From NCBI GenBank assembly GCA_025548565.1, contig JAJLPB010000007.1, forward strand, positions 1 through 64,000: 64,000 nt of DNA, written 5' to 3'. This DNA is from Rugamonas sp. A1-17 (lineage in GTDB: Bacteria > Pseudomonadota > Gammaproteobacteria > Burkholderiales > Burkholderiaceae_D). The notes beneath the pieces are model-generated. The model was not told the origin of the DNA, made no database searches, and worked only from the letters and a program-made list of their open reading frames with translations. A program made the translations under genes and the position numbers. Below are positions 14,608 through 24,279 of the stretch, in pieces (within the stretch, counting starts at the first letter, position 1; each line of letters starts with the position of its first letter).

Positions 14608-15972
14608 ATGACCATGATACTTACCGACCTGCCCACCGCGATCCAGCGTAGCGACTTTGCCAGCGACTTCCTGTGGGGCGTCTCGACATCGGCCTACCAG
14701 ATCGAGGGCGCCGCCGCGGTGGACGGCCGCGTGCCGTCGATCTGGGACACCTTCAGCGCCACGCCGGGCAAGGTGCGCGACGGCTCCACCGGCGCGGTGG
14801 CCTGCGACCACTATCACCGCTGGGAGGAGGACCTGGACCTGGCGCAGTCCATGGGCCTGAACGCCTACCGCTTCTCGATCGCCTGGCCGCGCATCTTCAA
14901 CGGCGTGGACGCGGAGCCGAACCCGCAGGGGCTGGCCTTCTATTCGAAGCTGGTGGACGGCATGCTGGCGCGCGGCCTGCAGCCGTGGTGCACGCTGTAT
15001 CACTGGGACTTGCCGCAGTACCTGGAGGACCAGGGCGGCTGGGCCAACCGCGCCACCGTCGACGCCTTCCTGCGCTACGCGGACGTGATCAGTAAGCACC
15101 TGGGCGGCCGCGTGAAGCACTGGATCACGCACAACGAGCCATGGTGCACGGCCATGCACGGCAACTGGGACGGCATGCACGCGCCGGGCAACAAGAGCCT
15201 GCCGCTGGCGCTGCAGGTGTGCCACAACGTGCTGGTGTCGCACGGCCTGGCGGTGCCGCTGATCCGCGCCAACGTGGCGGGGGCGAAGGTCGGCATCGCA
15301 TTGAGCCTGCATCCGGTGAAGGCGGCCAGCGACAGCGCCGCCGACCGCGAGGCGGTGGTGCGTCACGACGCGCTGCGCAACCGCTGGTTCCTCGACGCGC
15401 TGTATGGCCGCGGCTACCCGGAGCTGGCGCTGCAGCTGGTGGGCCGGGATGCGCCGCAGGTGCTGCCGGGCGATATGGAGGCGATCGCCGTGCCGATGGA
15501 TTTTCTCGGCGTGAACTACTACTTCCCCGAGGTGGTGCGGGACGCGCCGGAGCAGTACCCGCTGCGCACGGCCATCGTCTACCCGCAGGACCGCCAGCGC
15601 ACGGACTTCGGCTGGGAGGTGTCGCCGCAAGGCCTGGTCGACCTGCTGGAGCGCGTGGCGCGCGACTATCCGACCGGCGATTTGTACGTGACCGAGAACG
15701 GCTCGTCCTACGACGATGTGCTGACCGCCGACGGCGCGGTGAACGACACCGCGCGCCGCGACTACCTGATCCGCCACCTGGCGGCGGTGCGCGACGCCAT
15801 CGGCGCAGGCGGCAACATCAAAGGCTATTTCGCCTGGAGCCTGCTGGACAACTTCGAATGGGCGGAAGGCTATCTGCGCCGCTTCGGCCTGACCTATATC
15901 GACTACCCGACACAGCGCCGCATCCTCAAGCAGAGCGGCCGGTGGTACAGCGCCTTCCTGCGCGGCGCATGA
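14608..15972 (+). CDS. GH1 beta-glucosidase
   Basis: This 454-residue cytoplasmic family-1 glycosidase hydrolyses beta-glucosides such as cellobiose with retention. The general acid/base is E177 in THNEPW and the nucleophile is E363 in VTENGS. The N-terminal family signature FLWGVSTSAYQIEGA and the C-terminal WSLLDNFEWAEGY are intact. The start at 14608 directly follows the operator and gives the standard family length. No signal peptide is present, so the substrate must enter the cell first, plausibly through the MFS transporter encoded two genes later. Confidence 0.95.
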   Translation: MTMILTDLPTAIQRSDFASDFLWGVSTSAYQIEGAAAVDGRVPSIWDTFSATPGKVRDGSTGAVACDHYHRWEEDLDLAQSMGLNAYRFSIAWPRIFNGVDAEPNPQGLAFYSKLVDGMLARGLQPWCTLYHWDLPQYLEDQGGWANRATVDAFLRYADVISKHLGGRVKHWITHNEPWCTAMHGNWDGMHAPGNKSLPLALQVCHNVLVSHGLAVPLIRANVAGAKVGIALSLHPVKAASDSAADREAVVRHDALRNRWFLDALYGRGYPELALQLVGRDAPQVLPGDMEAIAVPMDFLGVNYYFPEVVRDAPEQYPLRTAIVYPQDRQRTDFGWEVSPQGLVDLLERVARDYPTGDLYVTENGSSYDDVLTADGAVNDTARRDYLIRHLAAVRDAIGAGGNIKGYFAWSLLDNFEWAEGYLRRFGLTYIDYPTQRRILKQSGRWYSAFLRGA

Positions 15973-15974
15973 CT

Positions 15975-16036
15975 GTCGTTCCCGCGCAGGCGGGAACCCA
16001 TGCTGAGTATGGACTCCCGCTTTCGCGGGAGCGACG
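15975..16036. repeat. REPIN: two inverted REP palindromes
   Basis: Two hairpins lie 16 bp apart in opposite orientation: GTTCCCGC-gcag-GCGGGAAC (15978-15997) and CTCCCGC-tttc-GCGGGAG (16014-16031), flanked by TCGT and CGACGA. This is the common Burkholderiales REP element (cccgc...gcggg with a short flank) in the doublet form that is mobilised by REP-associated tyrosine transposases. It fills the gap between the GH1 and GH3 genes and could affect transcript stability. Confidence 0.85.
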
Positions 16037-16070
16037 AGATAACAATATCAACAACGGAGACAAGCACCAA

Positions 16071-18596
16071 ATGAAGACCAACAACCACATCCTGCGCCGC
16101 GCCGTGCTGGCCGCCACGCTGGCGCTGGGCGCCGCCGCCGCGCCAACCGCCAAGCCACTGGCCGACTGGCCGCACATCACCAGCGCCGTCAAGCAGGACA
16201 AGGCCATGGAAGCGCGCATCGCGCAGATCGTGGCCGGCATGACGCTGGCGCAGAAGGTCGGCCAGATGACGCAGCCGGAAATCAAATTCATCACGCCCGA
16301 GCAGGTGCGCGAGTACTACGTCGGCTCGGTGCTGAACGGCGGCGGCAGCTGGCCGCAGGGGAACAAGTACGCCACGGCGGCCGACTGGGTCAGGCTGGCC
16401 GACGCCTACTACGACGCCTCGATGAGCACCGACATGAAGGTCAAAGTGCCGGTCATCTGGGGCATCGACGCCATGCACGGCAACAGCAATATGTACGGCG
16501 CCACGCTGTTCCCGCACAACATAGGCCTGGGCGCCGCGCGCGACGCCAAGCTGGTTGGCGAGATGGCCAAATCGGTCGCCAAGGCGGTGCGCGCCACCGG
16601 CATCGACTGGGTATTCGCGCCGACGCTGGCCGTGGTGCGCGACGACCGCTGGGGGCGCACCTACGAATCCTTCTCCGAAGACCCGGCCATCGTCAAGGAC
16701 TACGCCGGCGCCTACGTCAAGGGCCTGCAGGGCGATTTGAAATCGGATGGCACGGTGGTCGCCACCGCCAAGCACTTCATCGGCGACGGCGGCACGGCCG
16801 AAGGCAAGGACCGCGGCGAGAACCAGTCCACCATGGCCGACATGATCAACATCCACGCGCAGGGCTACTACCCGGCGCTGCAGGCTGGCGTGCAGACGGT
16901 GATGGCGTCCTTCAACAGCTGGAACGACGTCAAGGGCGGCTCCGACCATGGCAAGATGCACGGCAGTAAAGAGCTGCTGACCGACGCGCTGAAAACCAGG
17001 ATGGGCTTCGACGGCCTGGTGGTCAGCGACTGGAACGCCATCGCCGAAGTGCCGGGCTGCGCCAACGACAGCTGCGCCGCCTCGATCAACGCCGGCGTCG
17101 ACATGGTGATGGTGCCGGAACACTGGAAGACCTTCATCGCCAACACCATCGCGCAGGTGGAGAAGGGCGAGATTCCGATGTCGCGCATCGACGACGCGGT
17201 CACCCGTATCCTGCGCGTGAAGCTGCGCGCCGGTTTGTTCGACGGTAAGAAGCCTTCGCAGAACGTCTATGCCGGCAAGCAGGAGCTGCTGCAGGCGCGC
17301 GCGCTGGCGCGCCAGGCGGTGCGCGAATCGCTGGTGCTGTTGAAGAACAACGGCGGCGTGCTGCCGCTGGCGCGCGGTAAAAAGATCCTGGTGGTCGGCA
17401 AGAGCGCGGACAACATGGCCAACCAGTCGGGCGGCTGGTCGCTGACGTGGCAGGGCACCGACAACAAGAACAGCGACTACCCGGTCAGCGACACCATCCT
17501 GGCCGGCATCCAGGACGCCGCCGGCAAGGATAACGTCACCTTCAGCGAGAACGCCGCCGGCGTCGACGTGAGCAAGTTCGACGCCGTCATCGCCGTCATC
17601 GGCGAGACGCCATACGCGGAAGGCGACGGCGACATCGGCCCATCGGGCACGCTGCGCCTGTCCGGCCGCCATCCCGAAGACCTGGCCGTGCTGCAGGCCG
17701 TGGCGGGCAAGGGCAAGCCGGTGGTGACGGTGCTGATGTCCGGTCGCCCGCTGTTCGTCAACGATGTATTGAACCTGTCGGACAGCTTCGTCGCCGCCTG
17801 GCTGCCGGGCACCGAAGGCAAGGGCGTATCCGATGTGCTGTTCCGCAAAGCGGACGGCAAGGTCAACGTGGACTTCCATGGCAAACTGTCGTTCTCGTGG
17901 CCGAAATCGGCCTGCCAGTCGCCGCTCAATGTCGGCGACGCCTCGTACGATCCGCTGTTCAAATACGGCTATGGCCTGACCTACGCGGGTGTGGACGGCA
18001 AGCGCGCCTTGCCGCTGCTGGACGCAAGCTATCCGGCTGGCGGCTGCGGCAAGGCCACCTCGGTGCCGGTGTACGCGCCCGCCGACCGCTCGACCTACGC
18101 GCTGTACGTGAGCAGCGGCGGCCAGCGCGTGGCCTTGGGCGCGGACCTGAACGCCGTGTTCAACCTGCCGACCGTGAAAGTCGAAACCGCCCAGATCAAC
18201 ACCCAGCAGGACGCCAAGCGCCTCACCTGGACCGGCGCGGCCAGGCTGGAGGCGCAGGCGGCCCACGCACAGAAGCTGCCGGCGTTCGCTTCGACCGACG
18301 GCGCACTGCAGTTTGATGCTATCGTGTCGGCTGCGCCGCAGGGCAAGGCCAGCATCGGCATCGAAACCGTGGAGCTGGATGCCAGCGCAGTGTTCCAGCG
18401 CCTGGCCGGCAAGGGCAAGCAGACGGTGAAGATTCCGCTGGCTTGTTTCAGCGCCAAAGGGCTGTCGCTGGCGGCACTGAGCACGCCGTTCAGCGTGTCC
18501 GCCGACGCGCCGTTCGCGGCGACGTTCGCCAACATCCAGATCGTTGGCGGCGCCGCCAAGGACAAGGACGCGCTGGCGTGCGGCGACTTTAAATAA
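16071..18596 (+). CDS. GH3 beta-glucosidase, exported
   Basis: This 841-residue protein begins with a signal peptide ([17 protein letters not shown]). The GH3 N-domain carries KHFIGDGGT and the nucleophile D320 in GLVVSDWNA. The GH3 C-domain begins near 410 ([21 protein letters not shown]). After about residue 640 there is an extra beta-rich domain with a galactose-binding-like pattern, as in marine ExoP-type exo-glucanases. It probably cleaves beta-1,3/1,4-glucan oligomers in the periplasm or outside the cell and so supplies glucose or cellobiose to the following transporter. The REPIN separates it from the GH1 gene. Confidence 0.93.
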   Translation: MKTNNHILRRAVLAATLALGAAAAPTAKPLADWPHITSAVKQDKAMEARIAQIVAGMTLAQKVGQMTQPEIKFITPEQVREYYVGSVLNGGGSWPQGNKYATAADWVRLADAYYDASMSTDMKVKVPVIWGIDAMHGNSNMYGATLFPHNIGLGAARDAKLVGEMAKSVAKAVRATGIDWVFAPTLAVVRDDRWGRTYESFSEDPAIVKDYAGAYVKGLQGDLKSDGTVVATAKHFIGDGGTAEGKDRGENQSTMADMINIHAQGYYPALQAGVQTVMASFNSWNDVKGGSDHGKMHGSKELLTDALKTRMGFDGLVVSDWNAIAEVPGCANDSCAASINAGVDMVMVPEHWKTFIANTIAQVEKGEIPMSRIDDAVTRILRVKLRAGLFDGKKPSQNVYAGKQELLQARALARQAVRESLVLLKNNGGVLPLARGKKILVVGKSADNMANQSGGWSLTWQGTDNKNSDYPVSDTILAGIQDAAGKDNVTFSENAAGVDVSKFDAVIAVIGETPYAEGDGDIGPSGTLRLSGRHPEDLAVLQAVAGKGKPVVTVLMSGRPLFVNDVLNLSDSFVAAWLPGTEGKGVSDVLFRKADGKVNVDFHGKLSFSWPKSACQSPLNVGDASYDPLFKYGYGLTYAGVDGKRALPLLDASYPAGGCGKATSVPVYAPADRSTYALYVSSGGQRVALGADLNAVFNLPTVKVETAQINTQQDAKRLTWTGAARLEAQAAHAQKLPAFASTDGALQFDAIVSAAPQGKASIGIETVELDASAVFQRLAGKGKQTVKIPLACFSAKGLSLAALSTPFSVSADAPFAATFANIQIVGGAAKDKDALACGDFK

Positions 18597-18616
18597 ACCC
18601 AGGAGATTCTCAAAGC

Positions 18617-19906
18617 ATGGAAACCTATTCCCAAGCCGTCCCCGTGCCGGGTGGCCAGAGCCAGACCGGCGGCAACACCGGTCCGCTGATCATCGTCACC
18701 ATCCTGTTCTTCATGTGGGGCCTGCTGACCTCCATGAACGACGTGCTGATCCCGCACCTGAAGGCGGTCTACACGCTGACCTACGTGCAGGCCATGCTGG
18801 TGCAGTTCTGCTTCTTCGGCGCGTACTTCATCGTCTCGCTGCCGGCCGGTATGCTGATCAAGAAGATCGGCTACCAGAACGGCGCCGTCGCCGGCCTGAC
18901 CATCGCGGCAGCCGGCTGCGCGCTGTTCTACCCGGCGGCGACCAGCGGCTACACGCTGTTCCTGATCGCCTTCTTCGTGCTGGCGGGCGGCATCACCGTG
19001 CTGCAGGTGGCGGCCAATCCCTACGTGACGGTGCTGGGCGATCCGCAGACGGCTTCCAGCCGCCTGACGCTGACCCAGGCCTTCAACTCGCTGGGCACCA
19101 CCGTGGCGCCCACGCTGGGCGGCATGCTGATCCTGGCCGGCGGCGTGATGAGCTCCGCCGACATGGCCAAGCTCTCCACCGAACAACTGGCGGCCTACCA
19201 CGCCACCCAGGCGGGCAGCGTGCAAGGTCCGTATCTGGTGCTGGCGGGGGCCTTGCTGGCGCTGGCGGTGCTGTTCGCGCTGGCGCGCCTGCCGAAGATC
19301 GTCGACGCCGAACAACCGGGCGGCGAAAGCGCCGGCTGGTCGGCCGTGCTGCAGCACCGCCATCTGGTGCTGGGCGCGGTGGCGATCTTCCTGTACGTGG
19401 GCGGCGAAGTCAGTATCGGCAGCTTCATGATCAACTTCCTGGGCGACGCCAAAGTGGCGGGCCTGTCGGCCGCCGACGCCGCGCCTTTCGTCAGCTACTA
19501 TTGGGGCGGCGCGATGGTGGGACGCTTCATCGGCTTCGCCGTGATGCGTTACGTCAGTCCAGGCAAGGCGCTGGCCTTCAACTCGGCGGCGGTGATCGCG
19601 CTGGTGCTCACCGCGATCTTCAGCGGCGGCCATCTGGCGATGTGGGCGATGCTGGCGGTCGGCCTGTTCAACTCCATCATGTTCCCGACCATCTTCTCGA
19701 TGGCGCTGAACAAGCTGGGCCCACTGACCGGCCAGGGATCGGGCGTGCTGTGCATGGCCATCGTCGGCGGCGCGCTGGTGCCGTTCGGCCAGGGCCTGCT
19801 GGCAGACACCATGAGCCTGCAGATGTCCTTCCTGGTGCCGGCGGCCTGCTACACCTTCATCCTGTACTTCGGCCTGAAATACGCCAACATGTATTCGGAA
19901 AAATAA
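18617..19906 (+). CDS. gluP: Sugar MFS transporter, GluP/FucP family
   Basis: This 429-residue inner-membrane symporter has about 12 helices. Family marks include [21 protein letters not shown] at the first helix (the FucP-type loop with Asn-Asp), [26 protein letters not shown], and [15 protein letters not shown] in helix 4. It should import glucose, galactose or a related hexose with protons. It follows the GH3 gene by 20 bp with AGGAG before the ATG, so the exported glucosidase and the hexose importer are probably co-expressed. Confidence 0.9.
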   Translation: METYSQAVPVPGGQSQTGGNTGPLIIVTILFFMWGLLTSMNDVLIPHLKAVYTLTYVQAMLVQFCFFGAYFIVSLPAGMLIKKIGYQNGAVAGLTIAAAGCALFYPAATSGYTLFLIAFFVLAGGITVLQVAANPYVTVLGDPQTASSRLTLTQAFNSLGTTVAPTLGGMLILAGGVMSSADMAKLSTEQLAAYHATQAGSVQGPYLVLAGALLALAVLFALARLPKIVDAEQPGGESAGWSAVLQHRHLVLGAVAIFLYVGGEVSIGSFMINFLGDAKVAGLSAADAAPFVSYYWGGAMVGRFIGFAVMRYVSPGKALAFNSAAVIALVLTAIFSGGHLAMWAMLAVGLFNSIMFPTIFSMALNKLGPLTGQGSGVLCMAIVGGALVPFGQGLLADTMSLQMSFLVPAACYTFILYFGLKYANMYSEK

Positions 19907-19923
19907 TTTGCCGCGGCCGGCTA

Positions 19924-20712
19924 TTAGCAGTTCGAGTTGGCCACGCTCTTATCAAGCAGCTTCTGGACGCCATGCGATTTTTCCAGCCGGTCGATGGCGT
20001 CATTGAGAACAGGGAGGATGCTGTTCAGCGGGGAGGATTTCGAGACGGAGATCAGCACCGGTTCCGTCTCGATTGCTTTTTCAGCGATCGACCATTTGCC
20101 TATGCCCGCGTATCTGCAATTGAGCCTGGCCTCCAGTTGCGACGCGGTCCGATGGGTATCCATCAACACCGCGTCGACGCGTCCAGCGCTCAGCATCTGG
20201 AGCCGCCCTTTGACCGTCGTGGAGTTTTCCTCCACCATAAAAGTCTTGTTCCGGTGGGCCTCGAATTCCGCGCCATATCGTGAGCCGCCCGGTATCGATA
20301 TCACTTTGCCGCGCAAATCTTCCCAGTGTTTGAAACTCACCGGATTGTGTGCCGATGCGACCAGCCATTGGTTGACGAAATACAGCGGTTTGCTGAAATT
20401 GAGGGTGCGCCGGCGTTCCGCCGTCGCCGCCGCGCCATACAACAGTCCTCCGCCACTCTCCGCCAGCATCTGAGCCCTGCGCCAGGGATAGGCATGCGCC
20501 ACGAGATTAAGTCCCGACTCGGCCGCGAGATGGTTCACGATGTCGATGATGAGCACAGCGCCTGGAAGCGGATTGCCGTTGGCGTCGACCTCTCCTGATA
20601 CGTAGACCGGGATTTCGGCCGCCGGGTCGGCCATCGCCGGCGCGACGGGGAACAGCACGGTGAGTGCGGCCGCGAGCACTGTCCTGCGGCGGACGGATAA
20701 AGGATTTTTCAT
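19924..20712 (-). CDS. Periplasmic SBP family 3-like binding protein
   Basis: This 262-residue protein has an N-terminal signal peptide (VRRRTVLAAALTVLFPVAPAMA). It has the layout of family-3 solute-binding proteins: GLNLVAHAYPWRRAQMLAESGGG, FSKPLYFVNQWLVASA, LRGKVISIPGGSRYG and LSAGRVDAVLMDT. There is no permease nearby. The motif 'AYPWRRAQ' is frequent in lone proteins of this type in betaproteobacteria. It is convergent with the sugar transporter and divergent from oleate hydratase. The ligand is unknown. Confidence 0.78.
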   Translation of the reverse strand: MKNPLSVRRRTVLAAALTVLFPVAPAMADPAAEIPVYVSGEVDANGNPLPGAVLIIDIVNHLAAESGLNLVAHAYPWRRAQMLAESGGGLLYGAAATAERRRTLNFSKPLYFVNQWLVASAHNPVSFKHWEDLRGKVISIPGGSRYGAEFEAHRNKTFMVEENSTTVKGRLQMLSAGRVDAVLMDTHRTASQLEARLNCRYAGIGKWSIAEKAIETEPVLISVSKSSPLNSILPVLNDAIDRLEKSHGVQKLLDKSVANSNC

Positions 20713-20918
20713 CGATGTGGTGCGTGCGGTAGTCCTGAGGATTGTCCGGAAGGCATGGCGTTCATCCTATCATAGCCAGATTCGATTGCCGTTGTACGGC
20801 GAGCACGCCGCCGTGCGCGCGCCCGGCCGGCATATTTTTGAATTTTTGATCTGGCGCATGGATGTCGCGCCTGAGGATCAGCCACTATCGTGGTACTTAC
20901 TTCACAAAGGACAGTGCC

Positions 20919-22490
20919 ATGAGCAACACCATCAAAGCATATCTGGTCGGCGGCGGTATTGGTTCGCTGTCCGCCGCCGCCTTCATGATCCGCGACGCCG
21001 GCATCGACGGCCGCCACATCACCATCTTCGAAGCGCTGCCGCTGGCCGGCGGCAGTCTCGATGGCGGCGGCAACGCGGACACCGGCTACACGCTGCGCGG
21101 CGGCCGCATGCTCACCACCGACAACTACGAATGCACCTGGGACCTGTTTAAGAGCATCCCTTCGCTGGAACACGAAGGCCAGAGCGTCTACGACGAAACG
21201 GTGGCCTTCAACAAAATGCACAAATCGCACTCGCAGGCCCGGCTGGTCGACCGCAACCGCTTCCGTGTCAACGTGACGTCGATGGGCTTCAGCATGCAGG
21301 ACCGCGCCGAGCTGCTGGCGCTGGCCGAGGCCGACGAGGAAAAACTGGGCGACAGCGCCATCACCGACTGGCTGTCGCCGGAATTCTTCGACACCAAATT
21401 CTGGTACATGTGGGCCACCACCTTCGCCTTTCAGCCCTGGCACAGCGCTGTGGAATTCAAGCGCTACCTGCATCGCTTCATGATGGAGTTCTCGCGCATT
21501 GAAACGCTGGCCGGTGTCAAGCGCACCGTCTACAACCAGTACGACTCCTTTGTGCGCCCGTTGCAGCACTGGCTGCAGCAGCAGGGCGTACAGGTTATCC
21601 GCGACTCCAAGGTCGACGACATCGAGCTGCAGGAGGAGGGCGGCGTGCTGACCGCGTCGGCGCTGCGCTACACCCGCGACGGCGAGACCACCACCATCGC
21701 CGTCGCCCCGCATGACCTGGTGTTTTTCCAGAACGGTTCGATGACCGACGCCTCCAGCTTCGGCGGCATGCACAGCGCCCCGGCCAAACTGGACAAGCGC
21801 GACAGCCAGGGCTGGGCCTTGTGGGAAAAGCTGGCGGTGGACCGCCCGCAGTTTGGCAACCCGGCCGTCTTCAATTCCAGTATCCCGGAATCGTGGTGGG
21901 AGTCGTTCACCGTCACGCTGAAGGATCCGACGTTCTTCGACAAGATGGAACAGTTCAGCGGCAACGCGGCCGGCACCGGCGGCCTGGTGACGTTCAAGGA
22001 TTCGAACTGGCTGATGTCCATCGTGCTGGCGCACCAGCCACACTTCGCCGGCCAGCCGGAAGGCGTGCAGGTATTCTGGGGATACTCGCTGCATCCGGAC
22101 CGCGTCGGCAATTTCGTCGCCAAGCCCATGGCCGACTGCACCGGCGAGGAGATCCTGCGCGAACTGTGCGGCCACCTGAATTTCGACATGGAGGTCATGG
22201 CCAGGGCCACCTGCATCCCATGCCGCATGCCCTACATCACCAGCATGTTCATGCCGCGCTTTAAGAGCGACCGTCCGCTGCCGGTGCCGCCCAACTCGCG
22301 CAACCTGGCTTTCGTCAGCCAGTTCGTCGAAGTGCCGGAGGACGTGGTGTTCACCGTCGAATACTCGGTGCGGGCGGCGCAGATGGCGGTGTACCAGCTG
22401 CTCGACGTCAAGCGCGCGGTGCCGCCGGTCAGCCATCACGACAAGTCGATGAAGGTGAAACTGGAGGCCCTCATGAAGGCTTTCCAATAA
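20919..22490 (+). CDS. ohyA: Oleate hydratase
   Basis: This 523-residue FAD-dependent enzyme adds water to the cis-9 double bond of oleate to give 10-hydroxystearate. Evidence: a GGGIGS dinucleotide-binding start (11-16), FEALPLAGGSLDGGG, and YECTWDLFKSIPSLE, which carries the family's catalytic Glu (E71). The C-terminal FVSQFVEVPEDVVFTVEYSVRAAQMAVYQLL is typical. The ATG at 20919 gives a complete family-length protein, and an upstream in-frame start would add 19 odd residues. In bacteria this enzyme detoxifies unsaturated fatty acids. It is divergent from the family-3 binding protein. Confidence 0.93.
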   Translation: MSNTIKAYLVGGGIGSLSAAAFMIRDAGIDGRHITIFEALPLAGGSLDGGGNADTGYTLRGGRMLTTDNYECTWDLFKSIPSLEHEGQSVYDETVAFNKMHKSHSQARLVDRNRFRVNVTSMGFSMQDRAELLALAEADEEKLGDSAITDWLSPEFFDTKFWYMWATTFAFQPWHSAVEFKRYLHRFMMEFSRIETLAGVKRTVYNQYDSFVRPLQHWLQQQGVQVIRDSKVDDIELQEEGGVLTASALRYTRDGETTTIAVAPHDLVFFQNGSMTDASSFGGMHSAPAKLDKRDSQGWALWEKLAVDRPQFGNPAVFNSSIPESWWESFTVTLKDPTFFDKMEQFSGNAAGTGGLVTFKDSNWLMSIVLAHQPHFAGQPEGVQVFWGYSLHPDRVGNFVAKPMADCTGEEILRELCGHLNFDMEVMARATCIPCRMPYITSMFMPRFKSDRPLPVPPNSRNLAFVSQFVEVPEDVVFTVEYSVRAAQMAVYQLLDVKRAVPPVSHHDKSMKVKLEALMKAFQ

Positions 22491-22529
22491 GACGATATAC
22501 TCTCCGTGTCCATCACACGGGGAGTGTCC

Positions 22530-23564
22530 ATGTTTGCCGGCATCGGAAGGAAGCATTGGTTCGGATTGATCGTCTTGCTGACCATGTCGGCGCACTATGC
22601 CTACTTCCGGGTGCCGTTCATCGCCAACGACTACGGCCGCGACATGGCCGACTGGCCTTTGCTGGGCGACCTGCTGGTGACCTTCCCGCTGCTGTACTAC
22701 TTCATGTTCCGCCCTTCGTGGAAGGCGTTCCTGCTCAAGTGGCTGGTGTTCGCGATGGCGGGATTCGCCTTCGGTAGCCTGATCATCCCCAATGGCAGCA
22801 AGGACCTGTGGCGCGGCATCGAGCGGCTTTGGCCCGTGCTGGCGCTGGTGCAGGGCGCGCTGGAGCTGTATCTGCTGGCGTACATGGTGCGCCGCATCGC
22901 GGCGCTGATGCGCATGGACGGCAACGCCGACGAGGCCTTGTCCACCGCCATTCGCGGCCGTTTCGCCGGCACCGGTTTCGCGCCGTTCGCGCTGTTTGAG
23001 GCGCGCATCTGGTATTACGCCTTGTTCATGCGGCGCGGCGAACGGCTGCGCTTCGCCGGCCAGCAGCACTTCAGCTACGACAAGAACGACGGCAACGTCT
23101 CGAACCAGTTCGCGCTGATCATGGTGATGCTGTTCGAGATGCCGCTGTCGCATTTCATGCTGCATCTGGTGGCGGTGAGGCCATGGATGGCGTGGACGGT
23201 GGATATTCTCAGCGCGTGGTCGGTGCTGTATCTGGTGGCGGAGTATCGCGCCAGCCAGTGGCGGCCGGTGTCGCTGGACGCCGGCGCGATCCTGATACGT
23301 TATGGCGTGTTCGCGGCCGACCGCGTGGTGCCTTATCATCTGATCGAATCGGTGGCGCGATGCGGCGACGACGTGAGCCGCCAGCGCGGCCTGCTGCGCT
23401 ACCGCCAGTTCGGCAGCATGAATGTGGAAATCCGCCTGAAAGCCGGCAGCAAGCTGGCCAACGCCTTCGGCCGCGCGCAACCCGTCTCGCGCATCTGCAT
23501 CAGCCTGGACAAGCCCGACGCCTTCATCGACGCGGTACGCGGCCGGCTGGCGGCGTCAGGCTAG
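22530..23564 (+). CDS. Multi-pass membrane protein of unknown function
   Basis: This 344-residue protein starts at the ATG at 22530 behind GGGGAG. Six or so hydrophobic segments are visible (for example FGLIVLLTMSAHYAYF, LLVTFPLLYYFMF, WLVFAMAGFAFGSLII, FALIMVMLFEMPLSHFML). A soluble C-terminal domain of about 80 residues (DAGAILIRYGVFAADRVVPYHLIESVAR to DAFIDAVRGRL) looks like a PH-like domain of the bPH_2 kind, with the pattern 'strand-YGVF-strand-IP..I'. I do not recognise a named family. It lies 39 bp behind oleate hydratase on the same strand and could be co-transcribed. Confidence 0.7.
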   Translation: MFAGIGRKHWFGLIVLLTMSAHYAYFRVPFIANDYGRDMADWPLLGDLLVTFPLLYYFMFRPSWKAFLLKWLVFAMAGFAFGSLIIPNGSKDLWRGIERLWPVLALVQGALELYLLAYMVRRIAALMRMDGNADEALSTAIRGRFAGTGFAPFALFEARIWYYALFMRRGERLRFAGQQHFSYDKNDGNVSNQFALIMVMLFEMPLSHFMLHLVAVRPWMAWTVDILSAWSVLYLVAEYRASQWRPVSLDAGAILIRYGVFAADRVVPYHLIESVARCGDDVSRQRGLLRYRQFGSMNVEIRLKAGSKLANAFGRAQPVSRICISLDKPDAFIDAVRGRLAASG

Positions 23565-24020
23565 AACGCCCATCAGCTTCTGCATCGGGCTCAGTTCGAT
23601 CAGCGAGTCCGGCTCGTCGATTTCCATGACGACGTCGTTATAGGCCACCGCGCGCAGGGGTTCCACCTCGATGGTGTCGGAAAGGCGCGCCTCGTCCAGC
23701 ATCTGTTGGAGCACCGGCGCGTCCAGCACGTTGAGTTTCGCCAACAGAGCGCCGTACTTGCGGACATCCGCATCATTGGCCGCGATTTTATCGGCCGGCC
23801 GTATCGCTAGATTAAGACAGCCGAACGCCGCAAACACGCCCAGCAGCCAGGCGGATGGAATCAGCATCTGGGCGGCCAATGCCGCGACCGCGCTGCTGCC
23901 GGCCAGCAGGCTGATGAAGGTGAGCATGGTCTGTATCCGGCGATAAAAACGAGAGGTACGTTGGCACAGACGCTGGGCATAGCGCAAATTGAACTGCAAT
24001 TCTTCCTTGATCTCATCCAT
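23556..24020 (-). CDS. Small two-helix membrane protein, SLATT-like topology
   Basis: The 154-residue protein has an N-terminal charged helix (DEIKEELQFNLRYAQRLCQRTSRFYRRIQ), two adjacent membrane helices (about 31-70) and a helical cytoplasmic tail with an acidic stretch (VVMEIDEPDSLIELSP). This order resembles SLATT-type 2TM proteins associated with nucleotide-signalling systems, but I see no decisive motif. The start is preceded by AAGGA inside the 3' end of a small basic ORF, which indicates translational coupling. The 3' end overlaps the convergent membrane protein gene by 9 bp. Confidence 0.6.
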   Translation of the reverse strand: MDEIKEELQFNLRYAQRLCQRTSRFYRRIQTMLTFISLLAGSSAVAALAAQMLIPSAWLLGVFAAFGCLNLAIRPADKIAANDADVRKYGALLAKLNVLDAPVLQQMLDEARLSDTIEVEPLRAVAYNDVVMEIDEPDSLIELSPMQKLMGVLA

Positions 24021-24144
24021 GACTGTTCCTTTTCTTCAAAGGTCCATGCGCCGGCGGCTTGGCAGGGGCGGGCTTGGGCCGCTTGCGCTTGCGCTTGGGC
24101 GCCGGAAGTAGCGGAAAATGGGATTTTGGTTCGGGCAGTTTCAT
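24013..24144 (-). CDS. 43-residue Lys/Arg/Pro-rich basic protein
   Basis: An ATG at 24144 preceded by AAGG opens a 44-codon frame. The product is very basic (LLPAPKRKRKRPKPAPAKPP, then LKKRNSHG). Its TGA overlaps the ATG of the two-helix membrane protein by 8 bases, a typical coupled junction. The Lys-Arg-Pro composition suggests nucleic-acid or membrane-phosphate contact. It belongs to no recognised family. The support is the good ribosome site, the overlap and the lack of any better use of the 260-bp gap. Confidence 0.5.
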   Translation of the reverse strand: MKLPEPKSHFPLLPAPKRKRKRPKPAPAKPPAHGPLKKRNSHG

Positions 24145-24279
24145 TGTATGCCTTGCGGCGCCACGATGGCGGGCGCACGGCATCAATCATGCGGTGCTTT
24201 TGAAAGCACACGCTGCGGTATGTCAAAGGTGTAGAGGCGGCTGGCAGGCTGCTGGCGCTGCCGGCCGCGAAAGGCTCGC

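Noticed and set aside
14536..14608. Upstream start for the GH1 protein
   Set aside because: The extension would run through the terminator T-tract and the operator.
13315..15777. 820-codon minus-strand frame across lacI and GH1 genes
   Set aside because: It spans two unrelated genes, is rich in Arg, His, Gln and Val as antisense shadows are, and shows no motif.
20709..23480. 923-codon minus-strand frame over ohyA and the membrane protein
   Set aside because: It covers two well-supported plus-strand genes and shows only shadow composition.
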